The notes beneath the pieces are model-generated. The model did no database searches and was not told where the DNA came from. It saw only the letters and a program-made list of their open reading frames with translations. Made by a program: the position numbers and the translations under genes. A DNA stretch of 43,777 bases from an uncultured Dorea sp. (GTDB lineage Bacteria; Bacillota; Clostridia; Lachnospirales; Lachnospiraceae), in assembly GCA_910578455.1 (NCBI GenBank), contig CAJTQA010000028.1, positions 1 through 43,777 on the forward strand, in the 5' to 3' direction. Positions 8,672-15,835 of this stretch are shown piece after piece. Positions within the stretch are counted from its first letter, which is position 1; each line of letters starts with the position of its first letter.

Positions 8672-8956
8672 TTACTCCACGATTGCAAGGATATCATCCT
8701 GCTTTACGATAATGTACTCCTCATCATCAAGCTCTACCGTCGTTCCGGCATATTTGGAATAGATGACTTTCTGGCCCACGGACACATTCATCGTAACTTC
8801 TTTTCCGTCAACGGTTCCGCCAGGTCCTGCTGCAACGACTTCCGCCTGCTGCGGTTTCTCTTTCGACTGTCCCGGAATCACGATTCCTGACTTTGTTGTC
8901 TCTTCTGCAACTAATTGTTTTAAAACGACTCTGTCGCCAAGCGGTGTTAATTTCAT
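8672..8956 (-). CDS. groS: Co-chaperonin GroES (Hsp10)
   Basis: Heptameric lid of the GroEL chamber. It is 94 residues, with the N-terminal LTPLGDRVVLKQL, the mobile loop ETTKSGIVIPGQSKEKPQ that contacts GroEL, and the C-terminal EYIIVKQDDILAIVE. AAGGAGG lies before the start. First gene of the operon; the CIRCE operator is in its leader, about 30 bases upstream of the start codon. Confidence 0.99.
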   Translation of the reverse strand: MKLTPLGDRVVLKQLVAEETTKSGIVIPGQSKEKPQQAEVVAAGPGGTVDGKEVTMNVSVGQKVIYSKYAGTTVELDDEEYIIVKQDDILAIVE

Positions 8957-8987
8957 ATGAATTCCTCCTTAAAATACTCTATATTTG

Positions 8988-9014
8988 TTAGCACTCATAA
9001 AAAGAGAGTGCTAA
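8988..9014. promoter_or_regulatory. CIRCE operator (HrcA site)
   Basis: TTAGCACTC, a 9-base spacer and GAGTGCTAA: an exact consensus CIRCE, the binding site of the heat-shock repressor HrcA. A third half-site, AGAGTGCTA, lies within the promoter spacer (about 9031-9039) and could pair with the nearer CIRCE arm. hrcA itself is not in the window. Confidence 0.97.
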
Positions 9015-9026
9015 AACTCTAGATAT

Positions 9027-9055
9027 AAAATAGCACTCTCTTCCTGTTTTGTCAA
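9027..9055 (-). promoter_or_regulatory. SigA promoter of groES-groEL
   Basis: TTGACA (9050-9055), a 17-bp spacer and TATTTT (9027-9032), directly upstream of CIRCE. The -35 begins about 10 bases beyond the stop codon of the preceding gene, so some read-through from the codY operon is possible. Confidence 0.75.
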
Positions 9056-9065
9056 CACACTTTAT

Positions 9066-9371
9066 TTAGTTTACAGGATTTTTATAAAATCCGTTCCGAA
9101 CATACAGCACGACAATTCTTCCCAGCTTATTAAAATATCTTTCCTTAATGACGCCCTCGCACAGAATCTCCTCCGTCTCCGTCTTCAGGGTACATTCATA
9201 AAGAGCGTCCAGGGAAAAGAGCGGCAGCTCGTTATCCCCTGTTAATAGATATATGCTTTCCTCCTCGGAATTATACGTTATAACCTGACATTTATACTCA
9301 TTTTCATTAAAATGGCCGTTTTGCAAAATTACTCTCTTCATCCTGAGGCTTGCAGGATATCTCTCATACAT
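9066..9371 (-). CDS. Small conserved hypothetical protein downstream of codY
   Basis: A 101-residue soluble protein predicted from its alternating hydrophobic pattern to be mostly beta-strand (for example YKCQVITYNSEEESIYLLTG and CEGVIKERYFNKLGRIVVLY). It starts 14 bases after codY with AAAGGAG eight bases upstream, so the two are co-transcribed. The pattern LYECTLKTETEEILCEGVIKER loosely resembles the N-terminal YcgR-type barrel that precedes PilZ domains, but no PilZ RxxxR or NxSxxG motif is present. I do not assign a function. Confidence 0.75.
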   Translation of the reverse strand: MYERYPASLRMKRVILQNGHFNENEYKCQVITYNSEEESIYLLTGDNELPLFSLDALYECTLKTETEEILCEGVIKERYFNKLGRIVVLYVRNGFYKNPVN

Positions 9372-9385
9372 GGCGCTGGCTCCTT

Positions 9386-10168
9386 TTAAGCATTCCGCTC
9401 TGCTTTAATCTTCTCTATCTCCGGAAATACGTACTCATTGACAACTTTGATATAGGTTCCCTTCATTCCTGAAGACCTGGACTCAATCACTCCCGCGCTC
9501 TCAAACTTGCGTAGGGCATTTACGATAACAGAACGGGTAATTCCCACCCGGTCCGCCACCTTGCTGGCAACCAGTATCCCTTCCATCCCTTCCAGCTCCT
9601 CAAAAATATGGATGATCGCTTCCAGCTCCGAAAAAGAAAGGGTGCTGATGGCGGACTGGACGATATGTTCTTTCCTTGTCTCTTCCGCGCTCTCTTCATT
9701 CACGGAACGCAGCATCTCAAGGCCTACCACGGTAGTTCCATACTCGCTCAGGATAATATCGTCGATCTCATACAGCGAATCCTTCTTGTAGATAAACAGA
9801 GTGCCCAAACGCTCCCCTGCAATCTCAATAGGGCATACGATCGCCTGAAATTCCTTTCCTGCCTCCTCGGAAAATCCCAATGTTTCAAAATTCACATTCT
9901 CCTTTGTTGAGAGGACAAGAAGAAAACGTTCGTTCAGCAAATAGTCAATATGCTTCCCCACTTCATTTTCGATCAGCTCGTCAATGTAGGGAACATCCTT
10001 GCATTTGCTCCTGCCCAGGACTTTTCCTTTCTTGCTGACTACCAGTACGTTAGAATCCAAAATTTCCGTCAGCACATCGCAGATATCATTAAAAACAACT
10101 TTGCTGGAATTGTTATTGTGAAGCAATATATTAATTTTCCTTGTTTTATCTAACAATTGTACACTCAT
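9386..10168 (-). CDS. codY: GTP- and branched-chain amino acid-sensing repressor CodY
   Basis: Global regulator of Firmicutes that represses amino acid, nitrogen and often virulence or sporulation genes when GTP and isoleucine/leucine/valine are plentiful. At 260 residues it is the same length as the Bacillus protein. The N-terminal GAF effector domain covers about residues 1-155; the C-terminal winged helix-turn-helix (about 200-245) includes VADRVGITRSVIVNALRKF and IESRSSGMKGTYIKV. The SD is GGAGG, seven bases before the start. It has its own promoter, overlapped by a CodY-box-like sequence. Confidence 0.97.
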   Translation of the reverse strand: MSVQLLDKTRKINILLHNNNSSKVVFNDICDVLTEILDSNVLVVSKKGKVLGRSKCKDVPYIDELIENEVGKHIDYLLNERFLLVLSTKENVNFETLGFSEEAGKEFQAIVCPIEIAGERLGTLFIYKKDSLYEIDDIILSEYGTTVVGLEMLRSVNEESAEETRKEHIVQSAISTLSFSELEAIIHIFEELEGMEGILVASKVADRVGITRSVIVNALRKFESAGVIESRSSGMKGTYIKVVNEYVFPEIEKIKAERNA

Positions 10169-10193
10169 TTATCTTCCTCCACTTTTTGATGTA

Positions 10194-10222
10194 ATATTAT
10201 CACACAATTAATGAATTTTCAA
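10194..10222 (-). promoter_or_regulatory. Promoter of codY
   Basis: TTGAAA (10217-10222), a 17-bp spacer and TAATAT (10194-10199) in the topA-codY gap. Confidence 0.6.
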
Positions 10223-10228
10223 TAAATT
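10214..10228. promoter_or_regulatory. Candidate CodY box over the codY -35
   Basis: AATTTATTGAAAATT on the minus strand matches 13 of 15 positions of the CodY consensus AATTTTCWGAAAATT. It covers the codY -35 box, suggesting autorepression. Confidence 0.5.
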
Positions 10229-10247
10229 TTACACATAATTTGTTTTC

Positions 10248-12326
10248 TTATTTTTTATCTTCTGACTTACTTTCCACATATCCGCACTGTTCATTCGAAC
10301 AGCTGAGTTTATTTCCCTTTTCTACCATATAGCTGCCGCAGCGTGGGCATCTCTTCTCCGAAGGTTTCTGCCAGGACATAAAGCTGCACTCAGGATTATC
10401 CTCACATCCGTAATACTTCCTGCCCTTTTTCGTCTTCCTTAAGACGACTTCCTTCCCGCATGACGGACAGGAAACGCCGATTTTTTCAAGATACGGCTTT
10501 GTATTCCTGCATTCCGGAAATCCCGGGCATGCCAGGAAACGACCGTGAGGGCCGTACTTGATGACCATGTTGCGCCCGCACTGGTCGCAGATTACGTCCG
10601 TCACCTCATCTTCAATCTTAACCGATTCAAGCTCCTTCTCCGCTTTTTCCACCGCGTCCTCAATGTCCGGGTAGAAGTTCTCGATGATAGTCTTCCAGCT
10701 TACCTTTCCCTCGGCAACCCCATCAAGAAGGCTCTCCATATTCGCTGTAAAGTTCACGTCCACGATGCTGGGGAACGACTGTTTCATCATATTGTTTACG
10801 ACTTCGCCAATCTCCGTCAGGTACAGGTTCTTATTTTCCTTTGCCACATAACGCCTGTTAATGATAGTGGAAATCGTCGGGGCATAGGTGCTGGGCCGCC
10901 CGATTCCAAGCTCCTCCAGCGTCTTGACAAGCGCTGCCTCCGTATAGTGCGCGGGCGGCTGGGTGAAATGCTGCCTGCTCTCAAATCCTTCCTTTGTCAG
11001 CTTAGAATCTTTATCCAGGCTCTTGAGCAGCACGCCGCTTTCTTCTTTCCCCTCGCCTGCCTCGGTATATACGGTCCGAAATCCTTCAAACACCGGTTTA
11101 GACGCAGAGACTGTAAAGCGGTATCTGCCCGCCGCGATCTTTACGGATGTCGTCTCGTATCTTGCAGGCTGCATCCGGCTGGCGACAAATCGTTTCCAAA
11201 TGAGCTGGTAGAGCCTGAACTGGTCTCTTGTAAGAGAATCTTTCACAGCCGCCGGGGTTCTGGACACGTCCGTAGGCCGAATGGCTTCGTGGGCATCCTG
11301 GATCTTCTTCCCGTCGCTGCCTTTTGCTTTCCCGTCAGCCACAAACTGCTGGCCGTACTGAGCCGAGATGTATTCCCGCACATTTTTATCCGCCTCTTCC
11401 GAAACTCTTGTAGAATCCGTACGAAGGTATGTGATAAAACCGACTGTTCCGTTTCCTTTGACATCGATGCCTTCATAGAGCTGCTGTGCGATACGCATTG
11501 TCTTTGCCGTGGCAAAATTGAGACCCTTAGATGCCTCCTGCTGCAATGTACTGGTGGTAAACGGCACTGGGGCTTTTTTTGTCCTCTCGCCCTTTTTCAC
11601 CTCCTCCACATAATACGGCACATTGTCAATCTCTTTTATGATCCCGTCCAGCTGTTCTCTGGAGCGGATTGTCATCTTTTCCTCATCCGTTCCGTAAAAC
11701 TTCGCTGCCAAAGGCTTCCTCTCACCCTCCACCTTAAGGTTCGCCTCAAGGCTCCAATATTCTTCGGGTATGAACATGTTAATTTCTTCTTCGCGGTCCG
11801 CAATGATACGCAGAGCCACCGACTGCACCCGTCCGGCGCTCAGCCCCCGCTTTACCTTCGCCCACAGTAGCGGGCTGATCTTATATCCCACGACCCGATC
11901 CAGCATCCGGCGCGCCTGCTGCGCGTCCACCAGATCCATGTCAATCTCCCTTGCATTCTTAAGCGAGGCTTTTACGGCATTCTTTGTAATTTCATTAAAG
12001 CTGATCCGATACGTCTTTTTGTCTTCCAGCTTAAGCGCCTTCGACAGATGCCACGAGATAGCCTCCCCCTCCCGGTCCGGGTCGGTTGCAAGATATATCT
12101 TATCCGCCTTCTTCACTTCTTTCCGAAGATTTGCAAGGATGTCTCCCTTTCCGCGAATCGTAATGTACTTCGGCTCAAAATCATGCTCTACGTCAATCCC
12201 CAGCCGGCTCTTGGGCAAATCCCTCACATGGCCGTTTGATGCAGCCACCGCATAATTGCTCCCCAGAAATTTTTTAATTGTCTTCACCTTCGCAGGCGAC
12301 TCCACAATTACAAGATATCTAGCCAT
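10248..12326 (-). CDS. topA: DNA topoisomerase I
   Basis: Type IA topoisomerase that relaxes negative supercoils. It is 692 residues. The TOPRIM domain is at the N-terminus (YLVIVESPAKVKTIKKFLG to about residue 113, with the DPDREGEAIS acidic motif). The active-site tyrosine is in GFITYLRTDSTRVS near residue 300. Three C-terminal zinc ribbons (about 565-690) begin CDQCGRNM, CPSCGKEV and CPRCGSYM; the first two end in CPGFPEC and CEDNPEC, and the last in CSNEQC. It starts 28 bases after dprA in the comM-dprA-topA operon. Confidence 0.98.
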   Translation of the reverse strand: MARYLVIVESPAKVKTIKKFLGSNYAVAASNGHVRDLPKSRLGIDVEHDFEPKYITIRGKGDILANLRKEVKKADKIYLATDPDREGEAISWHLSKALKLEDKKTYRISFNEITKNAVKASLKNAREIDMDLVDAQQARRMLDRVVGYKISPLLWAKVKRGLSAGRVQSVALRIIADREEEINMFIPEEYWSLEANLKVEGERKPLAAKFYGTDEEKMTIRSREQLDGIIKEIDNVPYYVEEVKKGERTKKAPVPFTTSTLQQEASKGLNFATAKTMRIAQQLYEGIDVKGNGTVGFITYLRTDSTRVSEEADKNVREYISAQYGQQFVADGKAKGSDGKKIQDAHEAIRPTDVSRTPAAVKDSLTRDQFRLYQLIWKRFVASRMQPARYETTSVKIAAGRYRFTVSASKPVFEGFRTVYTEAGEGKEESGVLLKSLDKDSKLTKEGFESRQHFTQPPAHYTEAALVKTLEELGIGRPSTYAPTISTIINRRYVAKENKNLYLTEIGEVVNNMMKQSFPSIVDVNFTANMESLLDGVAEGKVSWKTIIENFYPDIEDAVEKAEKELESVKIEDEVTDVICDQCGRNMVIKYGPHGRFLACPGFPECRNTKPYLEKIGVSCPSCGKEVVLRKTKKGRKYYGCEDNPECSFMSWQKPSEKRCPRCGSYMVEKGNKLSCSNEQCGYVESKSEDKK

Positions 12327-12354
12327 AAAACCACTGCCTCCGTCCAGGATCCTG

Positions 12355-13434
12355 TCAGGTCCTTATATAATAATTTTTTGAAATTTCTTTTACCATCCCT
12401 TTAAGTTCAAGGGAAATCAGAAGTTCTAGGACCTTCCTGGCAGGAAGTCCTGTCCGTTCTGACAGGCCGTTCACTCCTCTCGGTGTGAAATCGAGACAAC
12501 TATACACTAAATTTTCTGTAGTTTCAAGCATTTTTTCATTTTTGTTTATTATTTGTCCAACTTTTTCACTGCAAAGACTCATTTCTTCCAGCAAAACCTC
12601 CGGCGATACCAGTATCCCGGCTCCCTCCCGTATAAGATGATGGCAGCCCTGGCTCAGAGGGCTTGTCGCCGGCCCCGGCAGGGCATAGACATCCTTCCCC
12701 TGTTCCAATGCCATGTCGGCAGTGATGAGGGAGCCGCTTTTTTCTCTTGCCTCCATCACCAGCACCACGTCTGACAGGGCGCTTATAATCCGGTTCCTCG
12801 CCGGGAAAAATCCCGGAAACGGTTTTGTTCCCGGAAGCTGCTCGCTGATAATCCCTCCGCTTTGCTGCAGATCCATATACAGCCCGAAATGTTCTCTCGG
12901 ATAACAGATGTCTGCGCCGCATCCCAGGATCCCGAAACTTTTCCCTCCTCCGTTCAGGGCTCCTCTCTGACCCGCCCCGTCAATCCCCCTCGCCATTCCG
13001 CTTATGACCTGCACTCCCGCCCTCGCAAACGCCTCCCCGTAAGCCAGCGACATCTGTTCCCCGTAGGGAGTGCATTTTCTCGCCCCCACGATCGCCGCCG
13101 ATACTTTTCCCTCCTCCGGGAGAGCGCCCTTCACGTATATGGCGTAGGGCGGATTCTGAATGCAGCAAAGCCTCTTCGGGTACTCTCCTGCAAAATACGG
13201 CACAAAATGGATTTCCTGCTTTTTCATTCTTTCATATTCTTCCCGAAACGGATTCTTTTTCGCCAGCAAAAAGGCCTGTATCTCCCTTTCCTTTAAAAGT
13301 CCGGAGGCCCGCAGCTCTTTTTCTTCCATATAATAGGCTGCCTCCGCGTTCCCTGCCAGCTCCCTGAGCTGTCTCTTCCTGCCCGACGGCACCCCGGAAA
13401 CCGCCGCCAGCCAATACTCGTATATCATATGCAT
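12355..13434 (-). CDS. dprA: DNA-processing protein DprA
   Basis: DprA loads RecA on single-stranded DNA taken up during natural transformation. It is 359 residues. It has an N-terminal helical part, the Rossmann-like core (about 105-310) with VGARKCTPYG, SGMARGIDGAGQRGAL, GCGADICYP and NRIISALSD, and a C-terminal winged-helix-like domain (LSERTGLPARKVLELLISLEL). The first ATG is preferred over the one two codons later because of its spacing from GGAGG. It lies 6 bases after comM. Confidence 0.95.
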   Translation of the reverse strand: MHMIYEYWLAAVSGVPSGRKRQLRELAGNAEAAYYMEEKELRASGLLKEREIQAFLLAKKNPFREEYERMKKQEIHFVPYFAGEYPKRLCCIQNPPYAIYVKGALPEEGKVSAAIVGARKCTPYGEQMSLAYGEAFARAGVQVISGMARGIDGAGQRGALNGGGKSFGILGCGADICYPREHFGLYMDLQQSGGIISEQLPGTKPFPGFFPARNRIISALSDVVLVMEAREKSGSLITADMALEQGKDVYALPGPATSPLSQGCHHLIREGAGILVSPEVLLEEMSLCSEKVGQIINKNEKMLETTENLVYSCLDFTPRGVNGLSERTGLPARKVLELLISLELKGMVKEISKNYYIRT

Positions 13435-13440
13435 ATGCTG

Positions 13441-14976
13441 CTACCTCCTCCAATATTTCTTATCTGCAGTCCGGTACCCGATTGCTTCTTTCAAATGCGC
13501 TCCGCTGATATCCGCCTCCCCGTCCAGGTCAGCAATCGTCCTCGCAACCTTCAATATCTTATGATACGTCCTCGCCGTAAGCCCCAGGGCGGCGAAAGCC
13601 TGTTTCATCAGCAGCTCCTCCTCCCTGCCCAGACGGCAGAACCTTTCTGTCTCCTTCACTCCCAGCAAGGCGTTCCACCGCGCCCTGCTCCCGGCAAGCC
13701 TCTCCCTCTGCACAAGCCGGGCAGCCTCAACCCGCTTTCGGATATAAGCCGAAGCTCCCCCGGCATCCTTCTGCCGTATATCGGCAAAACCCACTTTCGG
13801 CGTTTCTATGCATATATCAATCCGATCCAGGAGCGGCTGGCTTATGTGGGCAAGATACTGCTGTATCTGCCACGGCGTACAGCTGCACTTTGAAAGATCC
13901 GGGTAATTCCCGCAGGGACAGGGATTCATAGCGGCGACAAGCATAAAGTCCGCAGGGAACTCGTAGCCCCCTCGCGCCCTGTTTATTCTGATCTTCCGCT
14001 CTTCCAGGGGCTGTCTTAATACTTCAAGCACCTGCTTTTTAAATTCTGCAAGCTCATCTAAAAACAATACCCCGCCATGCGCCAGGCTGATTTCCCCCGG
14101 AGAAGGAATAAGCCCTCCTCCTGTAAGGGCAGCTCTCGTCACTGTGTGGTGCACGCTCCTGAAAGGCCGCTCCTTCATCAGCGGATTCTCCTTGTCTACC
14201 ATCCCCAGGACGCTGTATATCCTTGTTATCTCCAGGCTTTCTTCATATGAAGGCTTTGGAAGAATTGTGGGAATCCTCCGGGCAACCATCGATTTCCCGC
14301 TGCCTGGAGGACCGATCAGCAGAATATTGTGGCCGCCTGCCACCGCTACTTCCACAGCCCGTTTCACGGCATCCTGCCCCTGGATATCTCCAAAGTCTAC
14401 CTCATCCTCCCTGCATGTCCTGCCTGCGCCGCCGCAGGATCTTTCCGCGCATGGGAGCTGTGTTTCCCCTTTCAGAAACCCCACAGCCTGTCCGAGAGTT
14501 TCCGCCCCGAACACCTCAATACCGTCCGCCAATGCTCCCTCGGACGCGTTTCCCTGTGGGAGGATGCATCTCGTGCATCCAAGATTCCGCGCTTCTGCCA
14601 CGATTGGAAGGACTCCCGGAACTTCCCTCAAGCTTCCGTCCAGGCTCAGTTCACCGATTACCATTGTTCCTTCCAGCTTTTTCCCCGGAATTTCTCCAAG
14701 AGCCGCCAGCATGGACAGCGCGATGGGAAAGTCAAAGGACGCCCCCCTTTTCCTGACGGTCGCCGGAGCCAGGTTGATGATAATCTTTTTCGCGGGAATC
14801 TGAACGCCGGAATTATGTATCGCAGTCTTCACCCGCTCTGACGCCTCCTTTACCTCCGACGACAGATAGCCCACCATATGTATCATCGGAAGGCCGTTGC
14901 TTATATCTGCCTCTACGTGCACAGGCTCAACATGGAGACCATCGATAGCCGCAGACATTACTGTGCTGAATGACAT
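13441..14976 (-). CDS. comM: YifB/ComM family AAA+ ATPase (Mg chelatase-like)
   Basis: ComM-type proteins are hexameric helicases that promote branch migration during transformation in Gram-negatives; the Firmicute YifB homologues are less studied. The N-terminal domain (about 20-140) has the Lon-protease-like fold. The AAA+ core carries Walker A IGPPGSGKSM near residue 220 and Walker B VLFLDELAEF. A four-cysteine cluster appears in NPCPCGNYPDLSKCSC. The C-terminal helical domain ends near 500. I choose the ATG at 14976 because AAAGGAG is seven bases upstream; the ATG at 14982 is too close to it. It is first in the comM-dprA-topA operon, with a structured leader. Confidence 0.94.
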   Translation of the reverse strand: MSFSTVMSAAIDGLHVEPVHVEADISNGLPMIHMVGYLSSEVKEASERVKTAIHNSGVQIPAKKIIINLAPATVRKRGASFDFPIALSMLAALGEIPGKKLEGTMVIGELSLDGSLREVPGVLPIVAEARNLGCTRCILPQGNASEGALADGIEVFGAETLGQAVGFLKGETQLPCAERSCGGAGRTCREDEVDFGDIQGQDAVKRAVEVAVAGGHNILLIGPPGSGKSMVARRIPTILPKPSYEESLEITRIYSVLGMVDKENPLMKERPFRSVHHTVTRAALTGGGLIPSPGEISLAHGGVLFLDELAEFKKQVLEVLRQPLEERKIRINRARGGYEFPADFMLVAAMNPCPCGNYPDLSKCSCTPWQIQQYLAHISQPLLDRIDICIETPKVGFADIRQKDAGGASAYIRKRVEAARLVQRERLAGSRARWNALLGVKETERFCRLGREEELLMKQAFAALGLTARTYHKILKVARTIADLDGEADISGAHLKEAIGYRTADKKYWRR

Positions 14977-15022
14977 TTGCATACTCCTTTCTTCTGTTTA
15001 AGATCAATCATAAGTGATAGCA

Positions 15023-15080
15023 GGCCGAATCGGCCGGATAAATGACCGGAGACTGACTGGGGGAAGAAACCCCCGTCTCC
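15023..15080 (-). promoter_or_regulatory. Structured 5' leader of the comM operon
   Basis: Two strong dyads lie between the promoter and comM. The larger (15048-15080) is GGAGAC, GGGGG, a TTTCTT loop, CCCCC, a 5-base bulge and GTCTCC. The smaller (15023-15035) is GGCCGA-T-TCGGCC. Neither is followed by a T-run, so they are not ordinary terminators. I do not recognise a known riboswitch. Confidence 0.5.
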
Positions 15081-15094
15081 AAAAATATGCTTAT

Positions 15095-15123
15095 ATCTTA
15101 TCGGAAATGCAAAAGAATGTCAA
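15095..15123 (-). promoter_or_regulatory. Promoter of comM-dprA-topA
   Basis: Perfect TTGACA (15118-15123), a 17-bp spacer and TAAGAT (15095-15100), between the sigK stop codon and the structured leader. The operon can therefore be expressed independently of sigK. Confidence 0.75.
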
Positions 15124-15139
15124 CATTAAAAATGCTCTC

Positions 15140-15757
15140 TTAAAAATACTCTCTCAGCTTTTCAATCGCGCTCTTCTCGATTCTTGAAACGTAAGAACGA
15201 GAGATGCCCAGATGCTTTGCTATCTCCCGCTGCGTATACTCTTCCTCATTATACAGGCCATATCTCATCTTAAGCACCAAGCGCTCCCTGGGCGACAGCT
15301 CCGACTCCACTTTCCGGTACAGCATCTTGATGTCATCCTTAAGCTCCGCCTTGTGGTGGGCGTCATCCTCATTTGTTTCTATAATGTCAAAAAGCTGTAT
15401 CTCATTTCCTTCTCTGTCCGTTCCGATCGGTTCATACAGAGACACTTCTCTGGAAGACTTCTTCTTCGCCCGGAGATTCATAAGAATCTCGTTCTCTATA
15501 CATCTGGCGGCATAGGTTCCGAGCCTTACGCTCTTGTCAGGGTTGAATGTAACCACCGCTTTGATAAGCCCGATAGTTCCCACTGACAGGAGGTCTTCGT
15601 TGTCTTCTTCCAGCGTCTGGTATTTCTTGACGATATGAGCCACAAGGCGCAGGTTTCTTTCAATAAGGACATGTTTAGCCTCTAAGTCACCCTCCGTATA
15701 TTTTTGCATATAATAATTTTCTTCAGCGGCGGTGAGTGGTTGGGGAAATGATTTCAA
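15140..15757 (-). CDS. sigK: Sporulation sigma factor SigK
   Basis: Late mother-cell sigma factor of sporulation. The 205-residue protein has region 2 with RNLRLVAHIVKKYQ and TYAARCIENEILMNLRAKKK, the SigK-like stretch VSLYEPIGTDREGNEIQLFD, and a region 4 helix-turn-helix QREIAKHLGISRSYVSRIEK. It begins at the point equivalent to the FPQPL of Bacillus SigK, so it has no inhibitory pro-sequence and would not need proteolytic activation, as in some Clostridia. The start codon is TTG, with AGAGGTG as SD; no ATG exists in frame before the upstream stop. The SD and T-run belong to a terminator hairpin. Another sporulation sigma factor (SigE) is less likely. Confidence 0.9.
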   Translation of the reverse strand: MKSFPQPLTAAEENYYMQKYTEGDLEAKHVLIERNLRLVAHIVKKYQTLEEDNEDLLSVGTIGLIKAVVTFNPDKSVRLGTYAARCIENEILMNLRAKKKSSREVSLYEPIGTDREGNEIQLFDIIETNEDDAHHKAELKDDIKMLYRKVESELSPRERLVLKMRYGLYNEEEYTQREIAKHLGISRSYVSRIEKSAIEKLREYF

Positions 15758-15812
15758 AAAAAAGCACCTCTTGGCGTACTTAATAACAGTGTATGTGCAA
15801 GAGGGGCTTTTT
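15758..15812 (-). terminator. Terminator of the trhP operon, overlapping the sigK ribosome binding site
   Basis: AAAAAGCCCCTCTTG (15798-15812) pairs with CAAGAGGTGCTTTTT (15759-15773) over 14 of 15 positions with a single internal mismatch. The loop is 24 bases and an eight-T run follows. It begins 24 bases past the trhP stop. The 3' arm contains the sigK SD (AGAGGTG), and the T-run leads directly into the TTG start codon. Confidence 0.8.
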
Positions 15813-15815
15813 GTG
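15788..15815 (-). promoter_or_regulatory. Candidate SigK-type promoter of sigK
   Basis: CACA (15812-15815), a 16-base spacer and CATACACT (15788-15795) match the SigK consensus mACM-N16/17-CATAnnnTA except for the final A. A SigE reading (-10 CATACACT) is possible, but the -35 is poor. The predicted start lies in the loop of the terminator hairpin. Confidence 0.55.
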
Positions 15816-15835
15816 CTTTTCCATATATTTAAAGG

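Noticed and set aside
10545..11870. Long plus-strand open frame (441 codons) opposite topA
   Set aside because: It is fully antisense to a well-conserved topoisomerase, has no SD and no recognisable domain; such frames arise from codon bias on the real strand.
15048..15080. Intrinsic terminator after sigK
   Set aside because: The stem is strong but no T-run follows on either strand, and it lies downstream of the comM promoter, so it is better read as leader structure.
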